A stretch of 64,000 nucleotides of DNA from Hyphomicrobiales bacterium (GCA_022842205.1 JALHQA010000002.1:124001-188000), one strand, 5' to 3'. Positions 35,104 to 44,545 are shown, numbered from the stretch's first letter. Program-made: numbers and translations. The notes: generated by a model from the letters alone, not told the origin.

Positions 35104-35937
35104 ATGTCCTATATCGACGCCGCCCAGGCCGCGAACCGCAAGAACGGCCAGATCCGCCTGCATCCGCCGGAGGATTTCGAAGGGATGCGCCGCGCCGGCA
35201 GGCTGGTGGCACAGGCGCTCGACTTCATCGCGCCATACGTCGCCCCGGGCGTGACCACGGCGCGGCTCGATGCGCTCATTTTCACCTTCATCCGCGACCA
35301 CGGCGCCTGGCCGGCGACATTGATGTATCGCGGCTATACGCATTCGAGCTGCATTTCGATCAACCATGTCGTCTGCCACGGCATCCCGGCGGACAAGCCG
35401 CTGCGCGATGGCGATATTCTCAACATCGACGTGACGCTGATCCTTGACGGCTGGCACGGCGACAGTTCGCGTATGTACGCAGCGGGCGATATCCCGCGCC
35501 GTGCCGAACGCCTGATCGAAGTCACCCACGAAGCCATGATGCGCGGTATCAACGCCATCCGGCCGGGCGGCACGACCGGCGACATCGGTGCCGCCATCCA
35601 GTCCTATGCCGAGGGCGAGGAGCGCATGAGCGTCGTGCGCGATTTCTGCGGCCACGGCCTTGGCCGGCTGTTCCACGACGAGCCCAACATCCTGCATTAC
35701 GGCCGTCCCGGCGAAGGCGTGCTGCTGAAGCCCGGAATGTTCTTCACCGTCGAGCCGATGATCAATCTCGGCCGCCCGCATGTGAAGGTTCTGGCGGATG
35801 GCTGGACGGCGGTCACGCGCGACCGCTCGCTCTCCGCGCAGTTCGAGCACATGGTCGGCGTCACCGAAACCGGTGTCGAGGTCTTTACCTATTCGCCGAA
35901 CGGGCTCGACAACCCGGTGGCGCAACGGGCCGCATGA
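35104..35937 (+). CDS. map: Type I methionine aminopeptidase
   Basis: [44 protein letters not shown]...[14 protein letters not shown]...TVEPMINLG. Confidence 0.96.
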   Translation: MSYIDAAQAANRKNGQIRLHPPEDFEGMRRAGRLVAQALDFIAPYVAPGVTTARLDALIFTFIRDHGAWPATLMYRGYTHSSCISINHVVCHGIPADKPLRDGDILNIDVTLILDGWHGDSSRMYAAGDIPRRAERLIEVTHEAMMRGINAIRPGGTTGDIGAAIQSYAEGEERMSVVRDFCGHGLGRLFHDEPNILHYGRPGEGVLLKPGMFFTVEPMINLGRPHVKVLADGWTAVTRDRSLSAQFEHMVGVTETGVEVFTYSPNGLDNPVAQRAA

Positions 35938-36650
35938 AGGACGCCGAGGAGCCCTCTCCGGAAGGCTTCGCGGACAGCGCGCCGCATTATCTCGGTCATC
36001 GTGAACGTCTGCGCGCCCGTTTTCTCGAAGGCGGGCCGAATGCCCTGCCCGATTACGAGCTTCTTGAACTCGTGCTGTTCCGCGCCATTCCGCGCCGCGA
36101 TGTGAAGGGGCTGGCCAAGGATCTCATCAAGCGCTTCGGCTCATTCGCCGAAGTCGTCGCCGCGCCGCCAGCGTTGCTGATGGAAGTGCCCGGCATCAAG
36201 GATGCCGTTGTCACCGAGATCAAGCTGGTCGAAGCCGCGGCGCAGCGTTTCGCCAAAGGCCAGATCGCGCAGAAGCCCGTCCTCGGGTCATGGACGAAGG
36301 TTCTCGACTATTGCCGCACCGCAATGGCATTCGCTGACCGCGAACAGTTCCGCATCCTCTTCCTCGACAATCGCAACGGCCTCATTGCCGACGAGGTGCA
36401 GCAGACCGGTACGGTCGACCATACGCCGGTCTATCCCCGCGAAGTCGTGCGCCGCGCGCTGGAGCTGTCGGCCACAGCGATCATTCTCGTGCACAATCAC
36501 CCGTCGGGCGATCCGGAGCCCTCGCGCGCCGATATCGCGATGACGCAAACGATCATCGAGGTCGCAAAGCCGCTCGGCATCGAGGTCCACGATCATGTCA
36601 TTGTCGGGCGGAAGGGGCATGCCAGCCTGAAAGGGCTTGGACTGATCTGA
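35934..36650 (+). CDS. radC: RadC family JAB domain protein
   Basis: [25 protein letters not shown]...[21 protein letters not shown]...[15 protein letters not shown]. Confidence 0.94.
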   Translation: MKDAEEPSPEGFADSAPHYLGHRERLRARFLEGGPNALPDYELLELVLFRAIPRRDVKGLAKDLIKRFGSFAEVVAAPPALLMEVPGIKDAVVTEIKLVEAAAQRFAKGQIAQKPVLGSWTKVLDYCRTAMAFADREQFRILFLDNRNGLIADEVQQTGTVDHTPVYPREVVRRALELSATAIILVHNHPSGDPEPSRADIAMTQTIIEVAKPLGIEVHDHVIVGRKGHASLKGLGLI

Positions 36651-37319
36651 TTACGCCTTGCGTACGGCGGCCGCGGGCAGCTCGGCCAACGACGCGACGA
36701 GATCGGCGAACCGGTCGCCCTGCACCAGCACGTGATCGCGCAGCAGGCGCTCGGCCTCTTCCGCATCATGGGCAAAGATCGCGGCGAGGATCGCATCGTG
36801 CTCCGCGAAGGACGCACCGACGCGGTTGTGCGTACGGAGCTGCAGCCGGCGATAGGGCTTCAGGCGGCGGCGCAGCGCCGTCAGCTGCTCCTGCAGGAAG
36901 CCGCTATGGCTCGCCGCTGCGATGGCCTCGTGAAAGACCTCGTTCTCGTAATAATAGGCGTCGGCATCGCCGGCTTCGGCCTTGCGGCGGCAGGCGGCGT
37001 GCACGGCGAGCAACTGCTTGTTGTCGGCTTCGGTCCAGCGTCGCGCGGCCAGCCGCGCCGCCATGCCTTCCATCTCCGCCGCGACCTCGAACATCTCCAT
37101 AAGCCGCTGCGCGTCCGGCACCACCGCCACCGCGCCGCGACGGGGCCGCATCTCGACCAGTCCGGCGGCCGAGAGCTGCATCAACGCCTCGCGGATGGGC
37201 GTGCGCGAGGTGCCATAGCGCCGAGCAAGTTCCTGCTCGTCCAGCCGGACTCCCTTCCCGAACACGCCGTTGACGATCTCTTCCTCGAGAGCGTCCCGCA
37301 ATTGCGACCTCTGGACCAT
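36651..37319 (-). CDS. GntR/FCD family transcriptional regulator (MatR/MdcY-like)
   Basis: MVQRSQLRDALEEEIVNGVFGKGVRLDEQELARRYGTSRTPIREALMQLSAAGLVEMRPRRGAVA; divergent from the mat fusion gene. Confidence 0.85.
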   Translation of the reverse strand: MVQRSQLRDALEEEIVNGVFGKGVRLDEQELARRYGTSRTPIREALMQLSAAGLVEMRPRRGAVAVVPDAQRLMEMFEVAAEMEGMAARLAARRWTEADNKQLLAVHAACRRKAEAGDADAYYYENEVFHEAIAAASHSGFLQEQLTALRRRLKPYRRLQLRTHNRVGASFAEHDAILAAIFAHDAEEAERLLRDHVLVQGDRFADLVASLAELPAAAVRKA

Positions 37320-37337
37320 TCCAAATCCTCGCTCTAG

Positions 37338-37351
37338 TCTTGTATACAAGA
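37338..37351. promoter_or_regulatory. Palindromic GntR/MatR-type operator
   Basis: TCTTGTATACAAGA perfect 14-bp palindrome in the divergent intergenic region. Confidence 0.7.
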
Positions 37352-37398
37352 TCAGACCTCTTGCGTACAGAAGCAGGAGCAGCAGGGAGCGTAACGCG

Positions 37399-40260
37399 GT
37401 GAACAGGCAGTCTTTTCTGGCCGATCTTCTCCAGACGATTTCCGATCGCGGGCGGCAGTTCATCGAGCTTGTCCGCCCCGGAGCCCCTGCGGAACAGGTC
37501 GATTTCGCGGCCCTCTGCAACGCCCTCCTCAAGGGCCAGGGCGAGGCTTCCGGCCTCGCGCTCGCCCAGGACATTCTGGCGGAATGGCGCACGGCCGGCC
37601 GCGAGCAGCGTCTCGACTACCTGCTGACGCTCGCCCGCCAGTTCGGACCGGATCTCGCGCGGCTGGAGAAGGCCGTCGAGGCATGGCAACGCGACCGCTC
37701 GCCGGAGAACGCCATCCGCCTGCACGAAGCGGCCGAGCCGAAGCGTCAGGAACTGATCCGCCGGCTCAACATGGCGCCGGGCGCGACCGCGACCATTCTC
37801 GATATCCGTACCGAGACGCTGGCGCAGATGGGCGAACACAAGGAGCTGAAGGCAGCCGACGCCGACCTGCTCCATCTCATTGCGTCATGGTTCAACCGCG
37901 GCTTCCTCGTCATGCGCCCCGTCGATTGGGGCACGTCCGCCAACGTGCTCGAGAAAATCATGCGGTACGAAGCCGTACATGCGATCGCGAGCTGGGACGA
38001 CCTCCGGCGGCGCCTCGCGCCCACGGACCGGCGGATGTTCGCCTTCTTCCATCCCCGGCTGCCCGACGAGCCGCTGATCTTCGTCGAAGTCGCGCTGATG
38101 GATCATGCGCCGGCCGCCATCGCCGAGGTGCTGGCCGAAGACCGCGCGGAGGTGGATGTGTCGAAAGCCATGACCGCCGTGTTCTATTCGATCTCGAATT
38201 GCCAGGTCGGCCTGCGCGGCGTGTCCTTCGGCAACTTCCTGCTCAAACAGGTCGTCGAGGAACTGCAGCGCGAATATCCGTCTCTTCGGGATTTCGTCAC
38301 GCTGTCGCCTGTACCGGGATTCGCCGCGTGGCTGCGCGATCAGGATTCTGTAAATACCGAACTCGGAACCGGCGAAACGCTCGGCGGCGCCCTTGCCCGT
38401 CCGGACTGGCACACCGATCCGCAACGCGCCGATGCCGTCTCGAAAGCTCTCGAGCCGCTCGTCGCGACCTATCTTCTCGGCGCGCGCGGTCGCGGCAACC
38501 AGCCGCTCGATCCCGTCGCGCGGTTTCATCTTGGCAACGGCGCTTCGCTCGACCGGCTGAACATGCTCGGCGACCTGTCGCCGCGCGGCCTGAAGAACGC
38601 GCACGGCGCCATGGTCAACTACCGCTACAATCTCAAGGACCTCGAAAGGAACCACGAGCTCTATGCCACGGAGCAGGAGCTGGTCGCCGCGCCTGCTATC
38701 CGCAAGCTCGTGCAAACGCCGAAGGCGAACGGAAAGCCCGCACCTGCCGGCAATCATTTCTTCGACCAGATTCGCGCGCGCGTGCCCGGCACTGGCAGAC
38801 CGTTCATCGAAACCGCCGACGGCCGCGTCATCACCTATGGCGACATGCTCCGACGGTCGTCGGAGCTGGCGCACGCACTCGTCGCGCTCGGCGTGAAGCC
38901 CGGCGATCGTGTCGCCTTGCAGACCGAAAAATGTACCGACGCCCTGATGCTTTACATCGCCTGCATTCGCGCCGGTGCTGTGCTGCTACCGCTCAACACC
39001 GCCTACACGTTGCCGGAACTCGAATATTTCTTCGCGGATGCAACGCCTGCTCTCGTCGTGTGCGCGCCGGAAGCGAAGGCCGGCATCAAGAACATCGCCG
39101 GGAAGGCGCGGATCGCGACCCTCGGCGCCGATGGCGGCACTCTCTGCGACGCGGTGCCGAAGGACGCGGCCGAATTTTCGTCCGTGCCGCGCGGACCGGA
39201 CGATCTCGCCGCCATTCTCTACACATCGGGCACGACCGGCAGATCAAAAGGCGCGATGCTGACGCACGAAAACCTCGCGTCGAATGCGCGCGTGCTTGCC
39301 GAAACGTGGCACTACACCCCGGACGACGTCCTGATCCACGCGCTGCCGATCTTCCACATCCACGGCCTGTTCGTCGCGACGAATGTCATCCTCGTCTCCG
39401 GCGCGTCCATGCTGTTCTTTGAAAAATTCGATCCGGCGCAGATCGTCGGCGCGATGGATCGCGCGACAACTCTGATGGGCGTACCGACATTCTATGTCCG
39501 GCTGCTCGGCCATCCGGGACTGACAAAGCAAGCCACGTCGAGGATGCGCCTTTTCATCTCCGGCTCAGCTCCTCTCCTGCCCGAAACCTTCCACGCCTGG
39601 AAAGAACGCACCGGCCACGCCATCCTCGAACGCTACGGCATGACCGAGACCGGCATGAACACCTCCAATCCCTATGACGGCGAACGCATCGCGGAGACCG
39701 TCGGCATGGCGCTGAAGGGAACCGAAATCCGCATCGCCGACCCCGAGTCCGGCAAGCTTCTCCCCGCCGGCGAGATCGGCGTGATCGAGGTACGCGGGCC
39801 GAACGTCTTCAAGGGTTACTGGAACATGCCGGAAAAAACCGCGTCGGAGTTCCGGCCGGACGGGTTCTTCATCACCGGCGATCTCGGCACGATCGACGAA
39901 CGCGGCTATGTACGTATCCTCGGCCGCGGCAAGGATCTCGTGATTTCCGGCGGCTTCAACGTCTACCCGAAGGAAGTCGAGTCCGAGATCGACGGCATTG
40001 ACGGTGTCGTCGAAAGCGCCGTCATCGGCCTGCCGCATCCGGATTTCGGCGAAGGTGTCACGGCGGTCGTGGTCCTTGAGCCCTCGAGTGAGGTGGATGA
40101 GAAGAAGCTCATCTCCGTGCTCGAATCCCGCCTCGCGAAGTTCAAGCAGCCGAAGAAAATCATGTTCGTGGACGAGCTGCCGCGCAACACCATGGGCAAG
40201 GTGCAGAAAGCGGTACTGCGCGAGCAGTACCGCGATCTCTACAGGCTCGAGAAAGTCTGA
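37399..40260 (+). CDS. Fused malonyl-CoA decarboxylase / malonyl-CoA synthetase (MatA-MatB)
   Basis: N-terminal MCD (PVDWGTSANVLEKIMRYEAVHAI...NCQVGLRGVSFGNFLLKQV...SPVPGFAAWL), short linker, then AMP-forming synthetase (ILYTSGTTGRSKGAMLTHENL...ERYGMTETGMNTSNPYDGERIAETVG); GTG start at 37399. Confidence 0.88.
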   Translation: MNRQSFLADLLQTISDRGRQFIELVRPGAPAEQVDFAALCNALLKGQGEASGLALAQDILAEWRTAGREQRLDYLLTLARQFGPDLARLEKAVEAWQRDRSPENAIRLHEAAEPKRQELIRRLNMAPGATATILDIRTETLAQMGEHKELKAADADLLHLIASWFNRGFLVMRPVDWGTSANVLEKIMRYEAVHAIASWDDLRRRLAPTDRRMFAFFHPRLPDEPLIFVEVALMDHAPAAIAEVLAEDRAEVDVSKAMTAVFYSISNCQVGLRGVSFGNFLLKQVVEELQREYPSLRDFVTLSPVPGFAAWLRDQDSVNTELGTGETLGGALARPDWHTDPQRADAVSKALEPLVATYLLGARGRGNQPLDPVARFHLGNGASLDRLNMLGDLSPRGLKNAHGAMVNYRYNLKDLERNHELYATEQELVAAPAIRKLVQTPKANGKPAPAGNHFFDQIRARVPGTGRPFIETADGRVITYGDMLRRSSELAHALVALGVKPGDRVALQTEKCTDALMLYIACIRAGAVLLPLNTAYTLPELEYFFADATPALVVCAPEAKAGIKNIAGKARIATLGADGGTLCDAVPKDAAEFSSVPRGPDDLAAILYTSGTTGRSKGAMLTHENLASNARVLAETWHYTPDDVLIHALPIFHIHGLFVATNVILVSGASMLFFEKFDPAQIVGAMDRATTLMGVPTFYVRLLGHPGLTKQATSRMRLFISGSAPLLPETFHAWKERTGHAILERYGMTETGMNTSNPYDGERIAETVGMALKGTEIRIADPESGKLLPAGEIGVIEVRGPNVFKGYWNMPEKTASEFRPDGFFITGDLGTIDERGYVRILGRGKDLVISGGFNVYPKEVESEIDGIDGVVESAVIGLPHPDFGEGVTAVVVLEPSSEVDEKKLISVLESRLAKFKQPKKIMFVDELPRNTMGKVQKAVLREQYRDLYRLEKV

Positions 40261-40280
40261 GCCTCGGTGCGTCTGTCCTG

Positions 40281-41102
40281 TCAGCTGGTTTTCGTAACGA
40301 CGACCTCGAGATATTCCGCGGGCGCAACGAGAGTGCCGTCCTTCGCTGTATTGCACTCGTGAAGCAGTGCGAGAATGTCCTTGCGAAGCGCACCCTGCTT
40401 GTCGGCATCCAGTGCGCCAAGCGCCTTGTGCACCGGCCCGTAGTAGTTCTGAAAGATCTCCAGCCAGTGCTGGGGTGAGCGATAGCGGAAAACGAAGTGC
40501 CGCGAGGTCGTGGCGACGTGGTTGCCCTTGAACAGCAAATCGAGATGCGCCGTCGTTCCCCACAGCGAGGGTGGTTTCACGCCCGCCGGCGGCGGCAGGT
40601 AACCGCCAAGGATCTTGAACAGACGTCCGATCATGCTGTCCGGGGTCCAGTTCGCCATCCCTATTTTCCCGCCCCTCCTGCAGACGCGCAGCATTTCCCC
40701 CGCGGCCTGCTCCTGGTTTGGCGTGAACATGACTCCGAACGTGGACAGGACCGCGTCGAAATTGCCATCGGCAAAAGGCAGGTTCTCCGCGTCGGCCTCC
40801 TGGAATGTGACCAGCAGGCCTTCGGCCTCCGCGCGCGCGCGCCCGCGCTCGAGCAGCGAACCGACATAGTCGGTCGAGACCACATCGGCCCAGCGGCGTG
40901 CTGCGGCCAGCGTGGCATTGCCATTTCCGGCCGCGACATCGAGCACTTTCTGGCCGCCGCGAATATCGGCTGCTTCGCATAGCGTTTCACCAACGATCTG
41001 CAGCGTAGAGCCGACAACGGCGTAATCACCGGAGCCCCACGCCGTCTGCTGGCGGTTTTTGATGGACGTGAAATCGGGTTGGGCAAGGGTCTGGACGTTC
41101 AT
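40281..41102 (-). CDS. Class I SAM-dependent methyltransferase
   Basis: QKVLDVAAGNGNATLAAARRWADVVSTDY...DAENLPFADGNFDAVLSTFGVMF. Confidence 0.87.
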   Translation of the reverse strand: MNVQTLAQPDFTSIKNRQQTAWGSGDYAVVGSTLQIVGETLCEAADIRGGQKVLDVAAGNGNATLAAARRWADVVSTDYVGSLLERGRARAEAEGLLVTFQEADAENLPFADGNFDAVLSTFGVMFTPNQEQAAGEMLRVCRRGGKIGMANWTPDSMIGRLFKILGGYLPPPAGVKPPSLWGTTAHLDLLFKGNHVATTSRHFVFRYRSPQHWLEIFQNYYGPVHKALGALDADKQGALRKDILALLHECNTAKDGTLVAPAEYLEVVVTKTS

Positions 41103-41251
41103 TAGGACCTCCCTGGGCCGTCCGCCTGAGGACGGGCATGCGCCCGGCAGTCCCGCGAGTTGCTCGCTCTGGCCACCGTCAGCTACTATCGCGCGCGCTG
41201 AAATTGCACGCCTATGGTCAGTTCAAGTACGCGCCGGAGGCCGTACCCTCA

Positions 41252-42277
41252 ATGACCGCAACGCCGCCTTCATTTGCCAGAACGCCGGACGCGGCGGGGA
41301 ACGGCCGCGACCTGCTGGCGGATATGCTGCGTACGGTGCGTCTCAGCGGCTCCGTCTTCCTGAACGCGCGGTTTACCGAGCCTTTCGGTGTCATCAGTCC
41401 GAGCCGGTTCGACGATCGCGTGCCGTTTGCCCATCTCCGTCACACCAGTATCTTCCATCTTATTGCCAGCGGCTTCTGTACGGTCGAACTCCCAGGCGAG
41501 AGTCCCCTTGCCTGCTCCGCGGGAGATATTCTTCTCGTACCCTTCGCCGACGATCATAAAATCTGGAACGGGGCCTACTCCGAACTGCCGCGCGGTGACG
41601 ATCTGGTGCGTCCGGGCCCGATTGACGGGATGTGGAGGATCGAACATGGCGGGGGCGGCGAGACGACCCGTATGGTATGCGGCTTCATCGAGTCATCCGA
41701 GTTCCTGTTCGCGCCGGTTTTTCGCTCGCTTCCGCCGCTTATCAGGTACAAGTCGCAGGCCGACCGTGTCGGGGCTGTCATTACGTCGACTGTCTGCCAG
41801 ATTCTGGATCTCGCGGACACCTCAACGCCGGGAGCGGAACTCATGCTCAGCCACCTTATGGAACTTTTGTTTGTCGAAGTCCTGCGGCGCTATGCGGCGG
41901 AACAACCTGCGGGGGCCAAGGGGTGGTTCCCAGCGCTCGGAGATCCGCTTGTCAGCCGGGTACTACGGCTTGTCCATGACGACCCCTCGCGGCGCTGGAC
42001 TGTCGAGGATTTGGCAAAGAAAGCCGGCACGTCGCGCACCGTTCTTGCCGGACGCTTCAACACACTGATGGGGCAGTCGCCAATGGAATATGTAACGGCA
42101 TGGCGGATGCAGATCGCCGCCGCGCGCCTGCGCGAGAGCACGGATTCCCTCGCGGCGATCGCGGTCGATGTGGGATACGAGTCCGAGGCCGCGTTCAACC
42201 GCGCGTTCAAACGCGTCACTGGCATAACGCCCGGTCGCTGGCGCGAAGGTTCGCAAACCGGGCCCGCCGTAGGCTAG
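41252..42277 (+). CDS. AraC family transcriptional regulator with cupin (AraC_binding_2/cupin_6-type) domain
   Basis: LVPFADDHKIWNG; C-terminal AraC HTH SPMEYVTAWRMQIAAARLRESTDSLAAIAVDVGYESEAAFNRAFKRVTGITPGRWR. Confidence 0.9.
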   Translation: MTATPPSFARTPDAAGNGRDLLADMLRTVRLSGSVFLNARFTEPFGVISPSRFDDRVPFAHLRHTSIFHLIASGFCTVELPGESPLACSAGDILLVPFADDHKIWNGAYSELPRGDDLVRPGPIDGMWRIEHGGGGETTRMVCGFIESSEFLFAPVFRSLPPLIRYKSQADRVGAVITSTVCQILDLADTSTPGAELMLSHLMELLFVEVLRRYAAEQPAGAKGWFPALGDPLVSRVLRLVHDDPSRRWTVEDLAKKAGTSRTVLAGRFNTLMGQSPMEYVTAWRMQIAAARLRESTDSLAAIAVDVGYESEAAFNRAFKRVTGITPGRWREGSQTGPAVG

Positions 42278-42286
42278 CTACATTCC

Positions 42287-42700
42287 CTATGCAGCGCTTG
42301 AGCGCTTTTTTTCGCTGTCCCCGGCAATGTCATCGAGGATGGGACACTCCTCGCGCGAGTCGCCCTTGCAGCTCTCGACCAGGTGGGCGAGCGCATCGCG
42401 GATGGAGGCAAGATCGGCCAGCCGGCGGTCGATTTCCTTGACGCGGCTTTCTGCCAGCGCACGCACCTCTGCGTTCGACCGGTCGGTCTCGTGATAGAGA
42501 GCGAGAAGCGCCCGGCATTCCTCGACGGAAAAACCGAGATCCCGCGCTCTTTTGAGGAATTTTAGGGTATGTACATCGGCATCGCCGAACGCGCGATAGC
42601 CGTTCGCCGAGCGCGTCGGCTTCAGGAGGCCCTGGGCCTCGTAGAAGCGGATTGCCTTGGGCGTTAGCCCGGCCCGTCTTGCGGCCTCTGCAATGTTCAT
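42287..42700 (-). CDS. MerR family regulator (CueR-like)
   Basis: MNIAEAARRAGLTPKAIRFYEAQGLLKPTRSANGYRAF...ESCKGDSREECPIL: two-Cys metal loop like CueR. Confidence 0.85.
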   Translation of the reverse strand: MNIAEAARRAGLTPKAIRFYEAQGLLKPTRSANGYRAFGDADVHTLKFLKRARDLGFSVEECRALLALYHETDRSNAEVRALAESRVKEIDRRLADLASIRDALAHLVESCKGDSREECPILDDIAGDSEKKRSSAA

Positions 42701-42718
42701 GCGTCGGTCCTCTTGGAG

Positions 42719-42742
42719 GAAAAAACCCGCCCGCAGTGCGGG
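42719..42742 (-). terminator. Terminator of microprotein gene copy 1
   Basis: Minus strand CCCGCACTGCGGGCGGGTTTTTTCC. Confidence 0.75.
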
Positions 42743-42743
42743 A

Positions 42744-42815
42744 TCAGAACAGAAGATAGATAAGAATGATGATCGGAATCGGGATGCCGATCAGCCACAG
42801 CAAAATGCCCTTCAT
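42744..42815 (-). CDS. 23-aa hydrophobic microprotein MKGILLWLIGIPIPIIILIYLLF
   Basis: 72-nt ORF, SD GGGAGG upstream, near-identical paralogue at 59486-59557, terminator just downstream. Confidence 0.8.
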   Translation of the reverse strand: MKGILLWLIGIPIPIIILIYLLF

Positions 42816-42841
42816 GCGGTTTCCTCCCTTTCGGAAAACAG

Positions 42842-42866
42842 AACACTTCGGGGGCGGGTTGGTTCC
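42842..42866 (-). promoter_or_regulatory. EcfG-like promoter of microprotein copy 1
   Basis: Minus strand GGAAC-N16-TGTT, 27 nt before the ATG. Confidence 0.45.
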
Positions 42867-42869
42867 AAC

Positions 42870-43754
42870 TCAGGGCAAGGCTCGGGAGGCGGATTCCAGC
42901 TGGAGAAACAGCGCCGCGTGATCCAGTCCGCCGCCGTCCAGCCGGTCGCGCAAATCGAGGTAACGGCGGTAAACCTCTGCTGTTAAAGGCATATCCAGAC
43001 CAACCTCTTTGGCGGTGGCGAGAATGGTCTCGAGATCCTTGATCTGCGTCGTGACCTTGGCGCCGGGCGTGAATTCGCGGTCCACCATGCGCTTTCCGTG
43101 CAGGTCAAGGATGCGGCTTTCCGCGAAGCCGCCGCGAATGGCGTCCCTCACGGCTCCCGGGTCCGCGCCGCCTTTCTCGGCCAGCAAAAGGGCTTCCGCG
43201 ACCGCGCCGATGGTAATGCCGACGATCGTCTGGTTGGCGAGCTTTGAGATTTGTCCGGCGCCCGACGGCCCGACCCGGATCGCCCGGCCCAAGGGCGCAA
43301 ACACAGTCTGCGCCTTCGCGAAAACGTCTTCCGGCCCGCCGGCCATGATCGCCAGCGTCCCGGCCTCCGCGCCCGCGGTCCCGCCCGAGACCGGGGCATC
43401 GAGATGGTGCCGGCCCGCGCCCGCGAGTTTCGCGGCATGGTCCCGCGCGACCGACGGCGGGATCGAACTCATGTCGATCAGCACCGCCCCTTGCGGAAGA
43501 GCGTCAGCGACTCCTTGGCCAAACACGACCTCGGTCACGACCGGGCCGGAGTCCAGCATGGTGACGACAAAATCGGCTTCCGCCGCCGCTTCGCGGGCAC
43601 TGTCGGCCACCTTGGCACCGAAGGGGGCAATGGCCTCGGCCTTGTCCCTGCTCCGGTTCCAGACGGTGACGGGCAATCCCGCCCTCAGCAGACGCCGCGC
43701 CATGGGGCCGCCCATAAGGCCGGTGCCGAGCAGTGCAATCTTGGAAATGGACAC
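42870..43754 (-). CDS. NAD(P)-dependent beta-hydroxyacid dehydrogenase (GlxR/MmsB-like)
   Basis: KIALLGTGLMGGPMARRLLRAGLPVTVWNRSRDKA...DAPVSGGTAGAEAGTLAIMAGG; GTG start at 43754. Confidence 0.88.
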   Translation of the reverse strand: MSISKIALLGTGLMGGPMARRLLRAGLPVTVWNRSRDKAEAIAPFGAKVADSAREAAAEADFVVTMLDSGPVVTEVVFGQGVADALPQGAVLIDMSSIPPSVARDHAAKLAGAGRHHLDAPVSGGTAGAEAGTLAIMAGGPEDVFAKAQTVFAPLGRAIRVGPSGAGQISKLANQTIVGITIGAVAEALLLAEKGGADPGAVRDAIRGGFAESRILDLHGKRMVDREFTPGAKVTTQIKDLETILATAKEVGLDMPLTAEVYRRYLDLRDRLDGGGLDHAALFLQLESASRALP

Positions 43755-43755
43755 G

Positions 43756-43779
43756 AAAAACCCTCCCTGTTCGGGAGGG
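43756..43779 (-). terminator. Terminator-like hairpin carrying the SD of the downstream dehydrogenase gene
   Basis: Minus strand CCCTCCC-GAACA-GGGAGGGTTTTTC then GTG start. Confidence 0.6.
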
Positions 43780-43817
43780 CTAAACCCTGGCCGGGCTGTC
43801 GGCAAGCAGGCCGAAAG

Positions 43818-44420
43818 TCAGAAGAAGAAGGCGATGCTTTCCCAGATCAGCCAGGTCGCGAACGCGGTGATGCCAAGCGCCACGAGCGAACTGACATGAC
43901 CGATCAGCACGAGCAGCCCGTCGCGCTCGACAAGGCCAAGGCCGAGAATACAGGCCGCGGCGCCCGGTGGAATATTGCCGAGAAACGGAAAGGGCATCAG
44001 CAGCACCAGGCCGAGCACGAACACCACGGCACCCACCACCCGCGCACCGGTTTGGGTCGTGAAGGAATCCAGCCGCGGCTTGGACAGTTTTTCAAACTTC
44101 TGGATCCACGGCACCGCGCGGTCGGCGATCCGCCGCAGCGTCTCGCGCGGGATGGAACGGTTTTTCAGCCGCTTCGGCAGCCAGATCGTGTCGTAGCCCA
44201 GCGCCAGCTGGCCGCCGAGCAGCATCAGCACCGCGCCCATAGTGGCGGGCACGCCCGGGGGCATGGGGAAGATATTGGGGATAGCAAAAAGTAGAATGCC
44301 GATACCGAACACCCGCGAGCGCAGGGCTCTGACGAGTTCGCCGATGGTCAGCGTTTCACCAACAAAACTGTCCGGCAGTGCCGCAATAAGTTCTGATGTT
44401 CGCGGCGCGCGGTGATCCAA
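43818..44420 (-). CDS. ExoD family exopolysaccharide synthesis protein
   Basis: LTIGELVRALRSRVFGIGILLFAIPNIFPMPPGVPATMGAVLMLLGGQLALGYDTIWLPKRL. Confidence 0.87.
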   Translation of the reverse strand: MDHRAPRTSELIAALPDSFVGETLTIGELVRALRSRVFGIGILLFAIPNIFPMPPGVPATMGAVLMLLGGQLALGYDTIWLPKRLKNRSIPRETLRRIADRAVPWIQKFEKLSKPRLDSFTTQTGARVVGAVVFVLGLVLLMPFPFLGNIPPGAAACILGLGLVERDGLLVLIGHVSSLVALGITAFATWLIWESIAFFF

Positions 44421-44545
44421 AACCCAACTCCCAAATCCGGTTCTCGGCAGCAGTGTAGCTGCCGAAGATTACGAGCATGTTTCGCCCTGCCCGCTAACCG
44501 ATCCGGCCCGGGAACACAATAAACGGCCCGTGAACTTTCCACCAA

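Noticed and set aside
37270-37398. N-terminal extension of the mat fusion ORF
   Set aside because: It runs back into the divergent gntR gene and across the operator; GTG at 37399 with an AGGGAG-like SD fits better.
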